A stretch of DNA of 64,000 nucleotides, taken from contig NZ_LMPZ01000001.1 of NCBI RefSeq assembly GCF_001424025.1, positions 559,074 through 623,073 on the forward strand, in the 5' to 3' direction. Source of the stretch: Brevundimonas sp. Leaf363. GTDB taxonomy: Bacteria > Pseudomonadota > Alphaproteobacteria > Caulobacterales > Caulobacteraceae. Below, piece by piece: positions 43,862 through 53,180 of this stretch. Below the pieces are notes generated by a model. It had not been told where the DNA came from. It saw only the letters and a program-made list of their open reading frames with translations, and did not search any database. The first letter of the stretch is position 1, and every line of letters begins with the position of its first letter. A program made the translations under genes and the position numbers.

Positions 43862-44039
43862 GACCGCGTCCTTCGAGGTTGCGACTCGTCGTCGAGCCGG
43901 TTCGAAGGGTTCATCGGGATCACCGCGACCGTCAACCGCAATGTCCGCTGGGTGACACACCGTATCAGCACCCAACCCGGTTGCGAACCTTACCCCTTCT
44001 TCCGACATAGAGCGCTCAACCGCCGCTGGAGCGCCGCCG

Positions 44040-44747
44040 ATGACCGACCTGTCCGCCTTCCCGATTGCCCAGCGCTGGCCGGCCCTGCATCCCGAGCGGC
44101 TTCAGCTCTATTCGCTGCCGACGCCGAACGGGATGAAGGTCTCCATCATGCTGGAGGAGATCGGCCTGCCCTACGAGCCGCATCTGGTCGACATCACCAA
44201 GAACGAAAGCTGGACGCCCGAGTTTCTGTCGCTGAACCCCAACGGCAAAATCCCCGCGATCATCGACCCGAACGGTCCGGGCGGACAGCCGCTGGCCCTG
44301 TTCGAATCCGGCGCCATCCTGATCTATCTGGCCGAAAAGACCGGCAAGCTGCTCTCGGCCGATCCGGCCACGCGCTACCAGACCATCCAGTGGCTGATGT
44401 TCCAGATGGGCGGCGTGGGCCCGATGTTCGGCCAGCTGGGCTTCTTCCACAAGTTCGCCGGCGCCGCCTTCGAGGACAAGCGACCGCGCGACCGCTATGC
44501 GGCGGAGAGCAAGCGGCTGCTGGGCGTACTGGAGACCCGACTGGCGGAACGCACCTGGATCATGGGCGACGACTTCAGCATCGCCGACGTCTCCATGCTG
44601 GGCTGGGTGAAGACCTTGCGCGATTTCTACGGCGCCGCTGATCTGGTCGGCTGGGACGACCTGAAGGCCGTGCCCGCCTGGCTGGGGCGCGGCTTCGCGC
44701 GCCCGGCGGTGCTGAAGGGTTCGGGCATTCCGGCGCGGCCCGCATGA
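44040..44747 (+). CDS. Glutathione S-transferase, YfcG/Ure2-like
   Basis: A 235-residue GST. The thioredoxin-like domain begins with LQLYSLPTPNGMKVSIMLEE (catalytic Asn/Thr region) and has NPNGKIPAI and FESGAILIYLAEK (glutathione gamma-Glu site); the helical domain has the ERTWIMGDDFSIADVSML motif. YfcG-type enzymes act on disulfides. GGAG lies upstream of the ATG. It may be co-transcribed with the two small genes that follow. Confidence 0.9.
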   Translation: MTDLSAFPIAQRWPALHPERLQLYSLPTPNGMKVSIMLEEIGLPYEPHLVDITKNESWTPEFLSLNPNGKIPAIIDPNGPGGQPLALFESGAILIYLAEKTGKLLSADPATRYQTIQWLMFQMGGVGPMFGQLGFFHKFAGAAFEDKRPRDRYAAESKRLLGVLETRLAERTWIMGDDFSIADVSMLGWVKTLRDFYGAADLVGWDDLKAVPAWLGRGFARPAVLKGSGIPARPA

Positions 44748-44804
44748 TGCGCTGAACCCGCTCGCGGGGCCGGCGTTACCGATGCTCACTGGAAGGAACC
44801 CACC

Positions 44805-45185
44805 ATGAGCATCTTCAGCAAGATCTGGGACAAGATCACCGGCCACAAGCCGAAGCCCGCGCCCCAGCCGTCCCCGACCACCGCCGCACCCGCCCCGGCT
44901 CCGGCCCCGCAGGCCACGCCCGCCGCGCCTGTCGATGTCGAGGCCATCCTGAGCAATCTGGCGGACAGCAAGGGCGGCGGCGGCAACTGGCGCACCTCGA
45001 TCGTCGACCTGCTGAAGCTGCTCGACCTGGATTCCAGCCTCGCGGCCCGCAAGGAGCTGGCCGAGGAGCTGAACGTCCACGCCGGCGAACATGGCTCGGC
45101 CGAGCAGAACATCGCCCTGTCGAAGGCCGTCTGGCAGAAACTGGCCCAGAACGGCGGCCAGGTGCCGGCGTCGCTGCGAGACTGA
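44805..45185 (+). CDS. DUF3597 domain protein
   Basis: A 126-residue protein. The first 15 residues are helical (MSIFSKIWDKITGHKP), followed by a Pro/Ala linker, then the DUF3597 domain (about 45-126) with NWRTSIVDLLKLLDLDSSL and a LAEELN and KAVWQKLAQNGG helix. The structure of this family is helical; the role is unknown. GGAAGG lies upstream. It is 4 bases from the PPOX gene. Confidence 0.88.
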   Translation: MSIFSKIWDKITGHKPKPAPQPSPTTAAPAPAPAPQATPAAPVDVEAILSNLADSKGGGGNWRTSIVDLLKLLDLDSSLAARKELAEELNVHAGEHGSAEQNIALSKAVWQKLAQNGGQVPASLRD

Positions 45186-45189
45186 TCGC

Positions 45190-45624
45190 ATGGCCGACCT
45201 GACCCTGAAGGACATCGCCAAGACGATGGCCGACATCGACTTCACGATGTTGTCCACCCGCGCCGAGGGCGGCCAGATCGCCGCCCGGCCGATGAGCAAT
45301 AACGGCGATGTCGAATACGACGGAGACAGCTTCTTCTTCTCGTATGAAGACACCAACACGGTGCGCGACATCCAGCGCGATGCGAACGTCGGGCTCAGCC
45401 TGCAAGGCAACAAGAGCCTGCTGGGCGCGCCTGGCATTTTCATCTCGATCGAGGCCCGGGCGGAGCTGATCCGCGACAAGGCCGAGTTCGAGAAGCACTG
45501 GAACAAGGACCTGGAGATCTGGTTCGAGCAGGGCGTCGATACGCCCGGCATCGTCCTGATCAAATGCCACGCCAGCCGCATCCACTATTGGGATGGCAAG
45601 GATGAGGGCGAACTGACGGTCTGA
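45190..45624 (+). CDS. Pyridoxamine 5'-phosphate oxidase-fold (general stress) protein
   Basis: A 144-residue split-barrel flavin-binding fold protein. MADLTLKDIAKTMADIDF, then FTMLSTRAEGGQIAARPMS and FSYEDTNTVRDIQRDANV, match the general stress protein 26-like group. The family binds FMN or F420 or heme; enzyme activity is unproven. The start at 45190 is chosen by family pattern. A family D repeat begins 3 bases after its stop. Confidence 0.85.
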   Translation: MADLTLKDIAKTMADIDFTMLSTRAEGGQIAARPMSNNGDVEYDGDSFFFSYEDTNTVRDIQRDANVGLSLQGNKSLLGAPGIFISIEARAELIRDKAEFEKHWNKDLEIWFEQGVDTPGIVLIKCHASRIHYWDGKDEGELTV

Positions 45625-45626
45625 TC

Positions 45627-45770
45627 GAGATCCTCCCCCTTGGGGGAGGGGGACCGCTTGCGGTGGAGGGGGCTAACCGCACGCGCCGCGCTCAATCCAG
45701 AATCCGCGAACCCAGCTTCAAGCCCCCTCCACCCCTTCGGGGTCCCCCTCCCCCTATGGGGGAGGATCTC
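45627..45770. repeat. Palindromic repeat, family D
   Basis: GAGATCCTCCCCC (45627-45639) and GGGGGAGGATCTC (45758-45770) are perfect inverted ends. The right half is nearly identical to the in-frame copy in bkdB (12614-12664). The right end overlaps the first two bases of the prfA stop codon on the minus strand (45769-45771). Confidence 0.88.
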
Positions 45771-46836
45771 ACGAGAACTCGGCTTCCAGGTCCGCCAACC
45801 TTGCCGCTTGGTCTTCCGCGATCAGGGCGTCCAGCAGGGGGTCGATGTCGCCCTCGAGGATCTGCGGCAGGCTGTGCAGGGTGAGGTTGATGCGGTGGTC
45901 CGACACGCGGCCCTGCGGGAAGTTGTAGGTGCGGATCCGTTCCGACCGATCGCCGGAGCCGACCTGCGACTTGCGCGCGTCGGACCGTGCGTTGTCCTTG
46001 GCCTGGCGCTGCATGTCGTAGAGGCGAACACGCAGGTTCTTCATCGCCTTGTCGCGGTTCACGTGCTGCGACTTCTCCGACGACGTCACCACGATGCCGG
46101 ACGGGAAGTGGGTGATGCGCACGGCCGAGTCGGTCTTGTTGACGTGCTGGCCGCCCGAGCCCGACGCGCGGAAGGTGTCGATGCGGATGTCCTTGTCCTG
46201 GATGTCGATCTCGACGTCCTCGACCTCGGGGAGGACCGCGACGGTGGCGGCCGAGGTGTGGATGCGCCCGCCCGCCTCGGTGGTCGGCACGCGCTGGACG
46301 CGGTGGACGCCGCTTTCGAACTTCAGCCGGCCGAAGACGCCGTCGCCGGTGACGGTGGCGATGACTTCCTTGTAGCCGCCGGCGTCCCCCTCGGTGGCGC
46401 TGTCGACCTCGACCCGCCAGCCGCGCGTGGAGGCGTAGCGCGAATACATGCGGAACAGGTCGCCGGCGAACAGGGCCGCCTCGTCGCCGCCCGTGCCGGC
46501 GCGCACTTCCAGCACGGCGCTGGCGTTCTCGTCCGCATCGCGCGGCGCCAGCAGCAGGGCGACATCGCGCTCCATGTCGGGCAGGGCGTCCTTCAGCGAC
46601 TGCAACTCGTCGGCGGCCATCTCGGCCATCTCGGGATCGGCGGCCATGGCCTCCAGATCGACCATCTCGGCCCGCACCTTCGCCAGACCCAGCACGGCGT
46701 CGGCGACCGGCTTCATTTCCGCGTGCTCCTTGGACAGGCGCACGATCTCCTGCCCGTCCGTGGCCGCGCCCATCCGCGCCTCCACCTGGTGGAAGCGGTC
46801 GAGCACCTGATCGAGCCGGGCCTGGGGCAGTCGCAA
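45769..46836 (-). CDS. prfA: Peptide chain release factor 1
   Basis: A 355-residue class I release factor that reads UAA and UAG. The GGQ loop is [17 protein letters not shown], and the RF1-type N-terminal domains are present. The TTG start gives [15 protein letters not shown], with AGAGG upstream. prmC, the methylase of the GGQ glutamine, which usually follows, is not here; a repeat lies at the stop codon. Confidence 0.93.
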   Translation of the reverse strand: MRLPQARLDQVLDRFHQVEARMGAATDGQEIVRLSKEHAEMKPVADAVLGLAKVRAEMVDLEAMAADPEMAEMAADELQSLKDALPDMERDVALLLAPRDADENASAVLEVRAGTGGDEAALFAGDLFRMYSRYASTRGWRVEVDSATEGDAGGYKEVIATVTGDGVFGRLKFESGVHRVQRVPTTEAGGRIHTSAATVAVLPEVEDVEIDIQDKDIRIDTFRASGSGGQHVNKTDSAVRITHFPSGIVVTSSEKSQHVNRDKAMKNLRVRLYDMQRQAKDNARSDARKSQVGSGDRSERIRTYNFPQGRVSDHRINLTLHSLPQILEGDIDPLLDALIAEDQAARLADLEAEFS

Positions 46837-47043
46837 CGCAAGGAACCTCTTGTCGGAAGGGGCGGAGGATTAGCGGTGCGCCCGCGGCGTGTCGATGCGG
46901 GGCGGCGGATTCGGCGCGACCCGTCGCGGTTGGCAGCGCATCTTATTCGTGCGGCGAGCCATTCTGCGTTGCCAAGGGCGTCGCTTTATTCCTATGGCGA
47001 CGGTGGGATTTAGCGCAGGACGTTTGCGCGAACGGGGATACGC

Positions 47044-47823
47044 ATGGAAACCTTCTTCCTCTTCCTGCTGGTCGGGTTGCTGGCCCAGGCCGTCGATGGG
47101 GCGCTGGGCATGGCCTACGGCGTGATCTCCTCGTCGGTGCTGATGGCCTTCGGCGTGCCGCCGGCCGTCGCCTCGGCCAGCGTGCACGGGGCCGAGGTCT
47201 TCACCACGGCGGCCTCGGCCGGCAGCCATGTCTGGCACAAGAACGTCGACTGGCAGCTGTTCGTGCCCCTGGCCATCGCGGGCGTGATCGGGGGCGTCGC
47301 GGGCGCCTATCTGCTCAGCGGGATCACCGGCTCGGTCATCAAGCCGTTCGTGGTGGCCTATCTGGCGCTGATGGGGGTCTACATCCTGTTCCGGGCCGTG
47401 CGCGGCGTGAAGCCCAAGGCGATCCGACCGGCGTGGATCCTGGCGCCCCTGGGACTGGTCGGCGGCTTCTTCGACGCCATCGGCGGCGGGGGGTGGGGGC
47501 CGACGGTCTCCTCCACCATGGTCGGCGCCGGCGAGGAGCCGCGCAAGGTCATCGGCACGGTCAACACGGCCGAGTTCTTCCTGACCGTCGCCATCTCCGC
47601 GACCTTCGTCTGGGCGCTTGTGACCGGCCACTGGCGCGAGGCGGAGGGTCTGCAGGACCACCTGACCGCCGTCGCCGGCCTGATCGTCGGCGGCCTGATG
47701 GCGGCGCCGTTCGCCGGCCTGATCACCAAGCGCGTGCCGCACCGCGTGCTGACCTACGCCGTCGGCGTCCTGCTGCTGATCCTGGCGCTCTTCCAGGGCC
47801 TGCAACTGGCCAAGGTGATCTGA
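47044..47823 (+). CDS. TSUP family (TauE/SafE) transporter
   Basis: A 259-residue membrane protein with about 7-8 helices. Landmarks are ALGMAYGVISSSVLMAFGV, SVHGAEVFTTAASAGSH (the first motif) and GGFFDAIGGGGWGP (the repeated second motif). The family exports sulfite, sulfoacetate or similar anions. The next gene encodes a sulfotransferase-like protein, so a link to sulfur compounds is possible. Confidence 0.88.
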   Translation: METFFLFLLVGLLAQAVDGALGMAYGVISSSVLMAFGVPPAVASASVHGAEVFTTAASAGSHVWHKNVDWQLFVPLAIAGVIGGVAGAYLLSGITGSVIKPFVVAYLALMGVYILFRAVRGVKPKAIRPAWILAPLGLVGGFFDAIGGGGWGPTVSSTMVGAGEEPRKVIGTVNTAEFFLTVAISATFVWALVTGHWREAEGLQDHLTAVAGLIVGGLMAAPFAGLITKRVPHRVLTYAVGVLLLILALFQGLQLAKVI

Positions 47824-47937
47824 CCGAACCCGACCTGGGTACCGACTACTCTGGGCGCCCGTTACGCATAGCCCGCGCGCACGCGCCCCTATCGACTGGC
47901 CATTCGTGGCGGTGGTTGGGAGATTGGGCGTGGCGGG

Positions 47938-48672
47938 ATGTGTGCCGGCGTGGGGCGCGGCGTGAGCGCGCCGTGGGACCAGTTCGGCCCGGCCTATGAT
48001 CTGGCGCCGTTCGACGGGGCGGCGCGAACCTATCTGATCGCGTCCAGCCCGCGCACGGGCAGCCACTGGCTGGGACATCTGTTCCGGGCCTGCGGGGACA
48101 TGGGCGCGCCCCTGGAATATCTGCATCCGCGGCATCTGGCGGACTGGGGCGAGCGCCTGGGGACGGCGGGCGCGGCCCAGACGGTGCGGGCGATCCAGCG
48201 GCGGCGGACGTCGCCCTCCGGCTGGTTCGGCGTCAAGGCGCACTGGGCCCAGTTCGCGGCGGCGCCCGGCGCCGCGGCGGTCGAGCGCTGGGTACGGATC
48301 GTCCGCGACGATGCGCTGGATCAGGCCATCTCGCTGGTGGTGGCCAAACAGACCCGCTCGCCCATCAGCTTTCGGCCCTCGAGCGGCGCCCTGATCTATG
48401 ATCGGGCGGCGATCACCGCGGCGCGGGTGCGGCTGGCGCAGGATGCGGCCGGCTGGGACGATTTCTTCGCGCGCGAGCGGGTCACGCCGCTGAGGATCGC
48501 CTATGAAGACCTGGTCGCGCGGCCGTTGGACGCGCTGAACGCGGCGCGGGCGCATCTGGACCTGCCGGCTCTCTCCACCCTGCCGGACGGCGACGGGATG
48601 CCCGCGCGGCAGGCGACGGCGACGAACGCCCTGTGGCGCGCGCGGTATCTGGAGGAGACGGCCGGTGACTGA
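47938..48672 (+). CDS. Stf0-like sulfotransferase
   Basis: A 244-residue PAPS-dependent sulfotransferase-like protein. ASSPRTGSHWLGHLF is the 5'-phosphosulfate loop (PRTGSxxL), GAPLEYLHP and FGVKAHWAQF are typical of Stf0 (trehalose 2-sulfotransferase) relatives, and VRDDALDQAIS is the 3'-phosphate site. GTG 47962 is an alternative start. The stop overlaps the next gene by 8 bases, so the two are co-translated. The acceptor is unknown. Confidence 0.75.
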   Translation: MCAGVGRGVSAPWDQFGPAYDLAPFDGAARTYLIASSPRTGSHWLGHLFRACGDMGAPLEYLHPRHLADWGERLGTAGAAQTVRAIQRRRTSPSGWFGVKAHWAQFAAAPGAAAVERWVRIVRDDALDQAISLVVAKQTRSPISFRPSSGALIYDRAAITAARVRLAQDAAGWDDFFARERVTPLRIAYEDLVARPLDALNAARAHLDLPALSTLPDGDGMPARQATATNALWRARYLEETAGD

Positions 48673-49690
48673 TCTGAACGTCGGACTGGTGGGCTACGGC
48701 TATGTCGGCAAGACGTTTCACGCGCCGCTGATCTCCGCCACGCCGGGGATGCGGCTGGCGGGCGTCGTCTCGAGCCGACCGGACGATGTGGCGGCGGACT
48801 GGCCGGACGCGGCGGTCCACCCGACGCTGGACGCGCTGCTGGCGTCCAGGCCGGACCTGGTGGTCATCGCCACCCCGAATGATCTGCACGAACCCCAGGC
48901 GCGCGCCGCGCTGCGGGCCGGCTGCGCCGTCGTGGTCGACAAGCCCTTCACCCTGACGGTGGCCGAGGCCGAGGGGCTGGAGCGGCTGGCCGAAGAGATG
49001 GGGCGGCTGCTGTCGGTGTTCCACAACCGGCGCTGGGACGGCGAGTTTCTGACGCTCAAGCGGCTGATCGCGGACGGGTCGCTGGGGACCATCCGCCGGT
49101 TCGAAAGCCATATCGACCGCTACAGACCGCAGGTGCGCGACCGCTGGCGCGAGAACGCCGGGCCGGGCGCCGGCCTCTGGTTCGACCTGGGTCCGCACCT
49201 TGTGGACCAGGCGCTGCAGCTGTTCGGCTGGCCGGAAGCGATCACCGCCGATCTGGCGACCCTGCGGCCCGGCGGCCAGTCGACCGACTATGTCCACGTG
49301 GTGCTGCGCTATCCGGGGGTGCGGGCCATCCTGCACGCCGACGTCACCTCGCCCGCGCCCGACCTGCGGATGGCTGTGCAGGGCGACAAGGGCGGCTGGA
49401 TCAAGACCGGCATGGACGTGCAGGAAGACCAGCTGAAGGCCGGTATGACGCCGGGCGCGCCGGGGTGGGGCGTCGATCCCCGACCGGGCGTTCTGACCGA
49501 CGGCGCGACGGGCCGGCGGCGCGAGACGCCGGGGCAGGCGGGCGGGCAACAGGCCTATTATGCGGCCGTGGCGGCGGCGCTGCGGGGCGAGGGGCCCAAC
49601 CCGGTCACCGCCGCAGAGGCGATCCAGGTCATGCGCGTCATCGAGGCGGGCGAACGCAGCGCCCGCGAGCGCCGCGACGTCGCGCTCTAG
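48665..49690 (+). CDS. Gfo/Idh/MocA family oxidoreductase
   Basis: A 341-residue NAD(P)-dependent dehydrogenase. GLVGYGYVGKTFHAPLI is the Rossmann start, DKPFTLTVAEAE includes the conserved EKP-like motif, and FDLGPHLVDQAL marks the C-terminal substrate domain (His). The substrate is a sugar or cyclitol of unknown identity. GTG start inside the sulfotransferase 3' end. Its stop overlaps that of the convergent gene (CTAG). Confidence 0.88.
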   Translation: MTDLNVGLVGYGYVGKTFHAPLISATPGMRLAGVVSSRPDDVAADWPDAAVHPTLDALLASRPDLVVIATPNDLHEPQARAALRAGCAVVVDKPFTLTVAEAEGLERLAEEMGRLLSVFHNRRWDGEFLTLKRLIADGSLGTIRRFESHIDRYRPQVRDRWRENAGPGAGLWFDLGPHLVDQALQLFGWPEAITADLATLRPGGQSTDYVHVVLRYPGVRAILHADVTSPAPDLRMAVQGDKGGWIKTGMDVQEDQLKAGMTPGAPGWGVDPRPGVLTDGATGRRRETPGQAGGQQAYYAAVAAALRGEGPNPVTAAEAIQVMRVIEAGERSARERRDVAL

Positions 49691-50169
49691 TAGGCCTCGC
49701 CCGGCTGCAGGCAGGCGGCGCGGACGCCGGCGTTGCAGTCGCGCACGCGCTGCTCCCAGCGCGCCTTGTCGGCCTCGTACTGACGCTGGGCGGCCTCCGA
49801 GGCGCGCACGCCCTCTTCGTAGTTCAGGCGCTCGGCGCGGCCGCGCTCGACGCTGGCCTCGTACTCGGCCTGGGCCTGGGCATAGGCGGCCTGATCGGCC
49901 GATTCCTGCTTCGCCGCCGCGTCGTTGCGGGCGGTGATCTCGGCGTTCAGCCGCATGGTGGCCTGCAGCTCTTCGGGCGTCTGAGCCGCGTCCGGGGCGC
50001 GGTGATAGGTCTCGCCCAGCGCCTGCAGGCGCGCCTGCTCCTCGGGCGACTGCGCCCGGGCGGTCGCCGGCTGGACCGCGTCGGTGGCGGACGGCGCGGT
50101 GGTCTGGGCGACAGCCGGAAGGGCCAGCGCGGCGACGGCGGTGAAGGCGAGAAGGGTGCGGGCGATCAT
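49687..50169 (-). CDS. Exported coiled-coil protein of unknown function
   Basis: A 160-residue protein with a signal peptide (MIARTLLAFTAVAALALPAVAQ). The mature part is rich in Ala, Gln, Glu and Arg and predicted to be a helical coiled coil (about residues 40-140), with two cysteines near the end (RDCNAG, AACLQPG). No catalytic motif is seen. ATG 50169 is chosen over 50199 because the signal peptide begins there. Confidence 0.75.
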   Translation of the reverse strand: MIARTLLAFTAVAALALPAVAQTTAPSATDAVQPATARAQSPEEQARLQALGETYHRAPDAAQTPEELQATMRLNAEITARNDAAAKQESADQAAYAQAQAEYEASVERGRAERLNYEEGVRASEAAQRQYEADKARWEQRVRDCNAGVRAACLQPGEAY

Positions 50170-50283
50170 GGGTCCAGCGTCTCCGGCGAAGGCGGGCATA
50201 AGGCCAAGCTAAATAGGCCGCATCGTGGCGTCACGGCCTAACGTGCAAGACGCGAAACGGCTGCGCCCGACGCGGCCCGAGTC

Positions 50284-51723
50284 TCAGGCCGGCAGGCGCA
50301 ACTCGAACGTCGCCCCGTCGCCGCCGGTGTCCACCAGCCGCAGGTCGCCGCCGTGGTTGGCCGCCAGTTCGCGCGAGATGGTCAGGCCCAGGCCGGCCCC
50401 GTCGGTCGACTTGCCCGACACGAAGGGCTCGAACAGCCGTTCGGCCAGACGCGCCGGAATGCCCGGCCCGTCGTCGGTCAGGCGCAACACGGCGTAACCG
50501 TCCTCAAGCGCCCCCGTCACCCGCACCACGCCCTTGCCGCGCCTCGACGGCGAGCGATAGCCGTCGGTCTCGATCGCCTGGCGTGCGTTGCGCATCAGGT
50601 TGACCAGGATGCGGTGCAGCTGGTCCGGGTCGGCCATGACGGCGAAGCGGGCGGGCATCTTGCGCTCCACGCGCACTCCGCCGGGCTCCAGGCCCGCATC
50701 CTCGGCGGCGGCGGCGACGGCGCCGGCCAGGCCGATGCGCCGCTTGTCGGGCGCCGGCTCCTCGGACTTGCCGTAGTCCAGCACGTTGCGCGACAGGGCG
50801 GCGGCGCGGGTCAGGGCGCGCTCAAGCCGGGGCAGGGCCTTGGCGACCATCGGATCGGCGCTGCCGGACAGCCGCTCGAACGCCATCTCGGCCGAAGTCA
50901 GCATGTTGCGCAGGTCGTGATTGATCTTGGCCACCGCCTCGCCCAGCGCCACCAGACGCGCGCGCGAGCGCAGCGACTGGCGCACCTCTTCCTGCATCCG
51001 GGCCAGTTCGCGCTCGACCCGGCCGATCTCGTCGTTGCGCTCGCTGGGGGGCTCGCCCTCGACGTCCGGCGCGGCGGCGAACCGTTCGATCGAGCGGGTC
51101 ACGCGCCGCAGCGGCTGCAGCACCAGCAGCGACAGGCCGGCGTACAGCAGGGCGCCCGCCACCAGCGAGATCACCAGCGACACCAGCAGACTGTTCAGCA
51201 AAAACGCCCGCAGCTCCAGCTTCAGCGGCTGCGCGGGGGCCAGCACCTCGATGAAGTCACCCGAGCGATAACGTGGCCGCGCCTGGATGCGGATCGACCG
51301 GTCCGGGTGGCCGAACAGGGTCTTCCACGGGTCGATCAGGCGCGCGACGGTGTCGGTGCGGCGCAGGTCGATGACATCGGGCGCGCGGGGCAGGTTGGGC
51401 GCCTGGAGCAACAGGCGGCGCACGCCCTGATCGCCCACCACCACCGCCTGAACCCCGCCGATTCGCAGCAGCTCGGCGGCGGTGTCGTCCTCGACGGCGC
51501 TATAGGGCAGGGCCTCGACCCCGACGGAGGCCAGTTCCGCCGCCTGCAGCCGGTCCAGCAGCCAGCGCTCGTGGAAGGAGGCGGCGCTGGGCGCAACGAT
51601 CAGCACCTCGACCGCGATGGTGAAGGCGGCGGTCAGCAGCAGCAGCTGGCGCGACAGGCCGTCCGGCGCGTGCGGCGTCAGGCGTTGCCGCCAACCGGAC
51701 GGCAGGCGGTCCAGCGCGCTCAT
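50284..51723 (-). CDS. Sensor histidine kinase, orphan
   Basis: A 479-residue kinase: TM1 (about 25-45), a periplasmic sensor (about 50-175), TM2 (about 180-205), HAMP, then HisKA with KINHDLRN (phospho-His) and HATPase_c with NLMRNARQAI (N box), DDGPGIP (G1) and GAGLGLTI (G2). The start overlaps the stop of the VTT gene (ATGA), so they are co-translated. No response regulator is adjacent. The signal is unknown. Confidence 0.9.
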   Translation of the reverse strand: MSALDRLPSGWRQRLTPHAPDGLSRQLLLLTAAFTIAVEVLIVAPSAASFHERWLLDRLQAAELASVGVEALPYSAVEDDTAAELLRIGGVQAVVVGDQGVRRLLLQAPNLPRAPDVIDLRRTDTVARLIDPWKTLFGHPDRSIRIQARPRYRSGDFIEVLAPAQPLKLELRAFLLNSLLVSLVISLVAGALLYAGLSLLVLQPLRRVTRSIERFAAAPDVEGEPPSERNDEIGRVERELARMQEEVRQSLRSRARLVALGEAVAKINHDLRNMLTSAEMAFERLSGSADPMVAKALPRLERALTRAAALSRNVLDYGKSEEPAPDKRRIGLAGAVAAAAEDAGLEPGGVRVERKMPARFAVMADPDQLHRILVNLMRNARQAIETDGYRSPSRRGKGVVRVTGALEDGYAVLRLTDDGPGIPARLAERLFEPFVSGKSTDGAGLGLTISRELAANHGGDLRLVDTGGDGATFELRLPA

Positions 51724-52481
51724 GCCGCCGCCTTGCGTCGTTGGGCCAGCCACTGGCCGCCCTTGATCAGGGCCGGCAGCAGCAGGGACAGGAAGGCCAC
51801 GCCCATCAGCGGCCAGAAGAACTGGCGCACCAGCATGGGCAGGTCCGGCTGCACGCCCGCTTTCAGCAGGTCGCCCAGGCCCGACCCGATCCAGGTGTAG
51901 ATGAAGGTCGACGGCAGCAGGCCCAGGAAGGTGGCCAGGATGTAGGGCCGCAGGGGAACGGCGACCATGCCGGCCGTGGCGTTGATCAGCACGAACGGCA
52001 CGCTGGGGATCAGGCGCAGGGTCAGCAGGGTGACGAAGGCGTTCTTGTCCAGACCTTTGGCCAGGCGGTCCATCAGGCCGGCGTCGGCCTCGAACTTCTT
52101 GCGCAGCCAGGCGCCGATGGCGGTGCGGTACACGTAATAGATGACGACCGAGCCGATCGTGGCTCCCGTCGATTGCGCCAGGGCGCCGACCCAGGGGCCG
52201 AACATCATGCCGCCCAGCAGGGTCAGGAAGACCGGCCCGGGCACCGTCGAGGCCGTGGCCAGGGCGTAGACCAGGATGAAGGCGGCCAGGGCGAGCCAGT
52301 AGTGCGCCTGGGCGTAGGCCTGAAGCCGCAGGCCGTGGTCGCGGATCAGGTCCATCGACAGATAGCGATTCCAGCCCATGGCGAAGAACAGCACCACGAA
52401 GCCGGCCAGAAGCACGACCGGCAAAAGCCGGACCGCCCATTCCCCCGCCTTGCGCTGGGTTGCTGCCGTACGCGTCGCCAT
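51720..52481 (-). CDS. TVP38/TMEM64 (VTT domain) membrane protein
   Basis: A 253-residue inner-membrane protein with the VTT/SNARE-associated domain: GGMMFGPWVGALAQSTGATIGS, LRLIPSVPFVLINATAGM and GLLPSTFIYTWIGS. This DedA-related superfamily is linked to lipid scrambling and membrane homeostasis; the transported lipid is not known here. ATG 52481 is preferred over 52520. It is coupled to the histidine kinase that follows. Confidence 0.88.
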   Translation of the reverse strand: MATRTAATQRKAGEWAVRLLPVVLLAGFVVLFFAMGWNRYLSMDLIRDHGLRLQAYAQAHYWLALAAFILVYALATASTVPGPVFLTLLGGMMFGPWVGALAQSTGATIGSVVIYYVYRTAIGAWLRKKFEADAGLMDRLAKGLDKNAFVTLLTLRLIPSVPFVLINATAGMVAVPLRPYILATFLGLLPSTFIYTWIGSGLGDLLKAGVQPDLPMLVRQFFWPLMGVAFLSLLLPALIKGGQWLAQRRKAAA

Positions 52482-52611
52482 GGACGAATGAGCCTCTCGT
52501 TGGTCGGACGGCGTTGACACCCAGGCCGTCCCGCCCTTATAAGCCCGCCCTTCCTGCGACGGACGCCTTCGGCATCCGCTCGCTACGTTTTATTTGAAAC
52601 TGGAGCCGACC

Positions 52612-52746
52612 GTGAAGCGGACCTATCAGCCGTCGCGACTCGTGCGCAAGCGCCGTCACGGCTTCCGCTCGCGGATGGCCACCAAGAACGGCGCCAAGAT
52701 CGTTGCGCGTCGTCGCGCCAAGGGCCGCAAGCGCCTGACGGCCTAA
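52612..52746 (+). CDS. rpmH: 50S ribosomal protein L34
   Basis: A 44-residue basic protein, canonical L34: [19 protein letters not shown], then [11 protein letters not shown] and [15 protein letters not shown] start with GGAG 6 bases upstream. It opens the widely conserved rpmH-rnpA-yidC-engB block. Confidence 0.95.
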   Translation: MKRTYQPSRLVRKRRHGFRSRMATKNGAKIVARRRAKGRKRLTA

Positions 52747-52775
52747 GCGCCTCGCTTCCTCCTCTGAGGAGGAGG

Positions 52776-53180
52776 ATGATGACCGACGTCCTCAAAATCG
52801 AGCGACTGACCCGGCGGCCCCAGTTCCTGGCGGCCGCCAAGGGTCGTTCCGAGGCCAGGGGCGGCGTGGTGATCCAGGCGCTGGAACGCGGCGACGACAG
52901 CCCGGTCGTCCGGGTCGGCTTCACCGCCACCCGCAAGATCGGCGGCGCCGTCGTCCGAAACCGCGCCAAGCGCCGCCTGCGCCAGGCCGCGCGCGCCATC
53001 CTTCCCGACAACGCCAAGCCCGGTTTCGACTATGTGCTGATCGCCCGCATGGGTACGGCCGAGCGCCCGTGGGACCGTTTGCTTGACGATGTGAAATCGG
53101 CGCTTACAAGGCTCGCGACCGCGCGGCCGGCCCCCGATCGCCCCGTACCGCCCCGCGACGCCCGCCAGGATTCCCGATGA
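52776..53180 (+). CDS. rnpA: Ribonuclease P protein component
   Basis: A 134-residue RnpA: IERLTRRPQFLAAAKG, then VGFTATRKIGGAVVRNRAKRRLRQAAR, the RNR signature that binds precursor tRNA and the M1 RNA. GAGGAGG lies just before the tandem ATGATG; the second ATG (52779) is an alternative. The stop overlaps the yidC start (ATGA). Confidence 0.93.
   Translation: MMTDVLKIERLTRRPQFLAAAKGRSEARGGVVIQALERGDDSPVVRVGFTATRKIGGAVVRNRAKRRLRQAARAILPDNAKPGFDYVLIARMGTAERPWDRLLDDVKSALTRLATARPAPDRPVPPRDARQDSR

Noticed and set aside
46889-47125. Short open frame before the TSUP gene
   Set aside because: It runs into the transporter gene in another frame and has no ribosome site or family pattern.
52561-52611. 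DnaA boxes or chromosome origin near rpmH
   Set aside because: rpmH-rnpA is near oriC in some bacteria, but no TTATCCACA-type boxes or AT-rich unwinding region are visible, and dnaA is absent.
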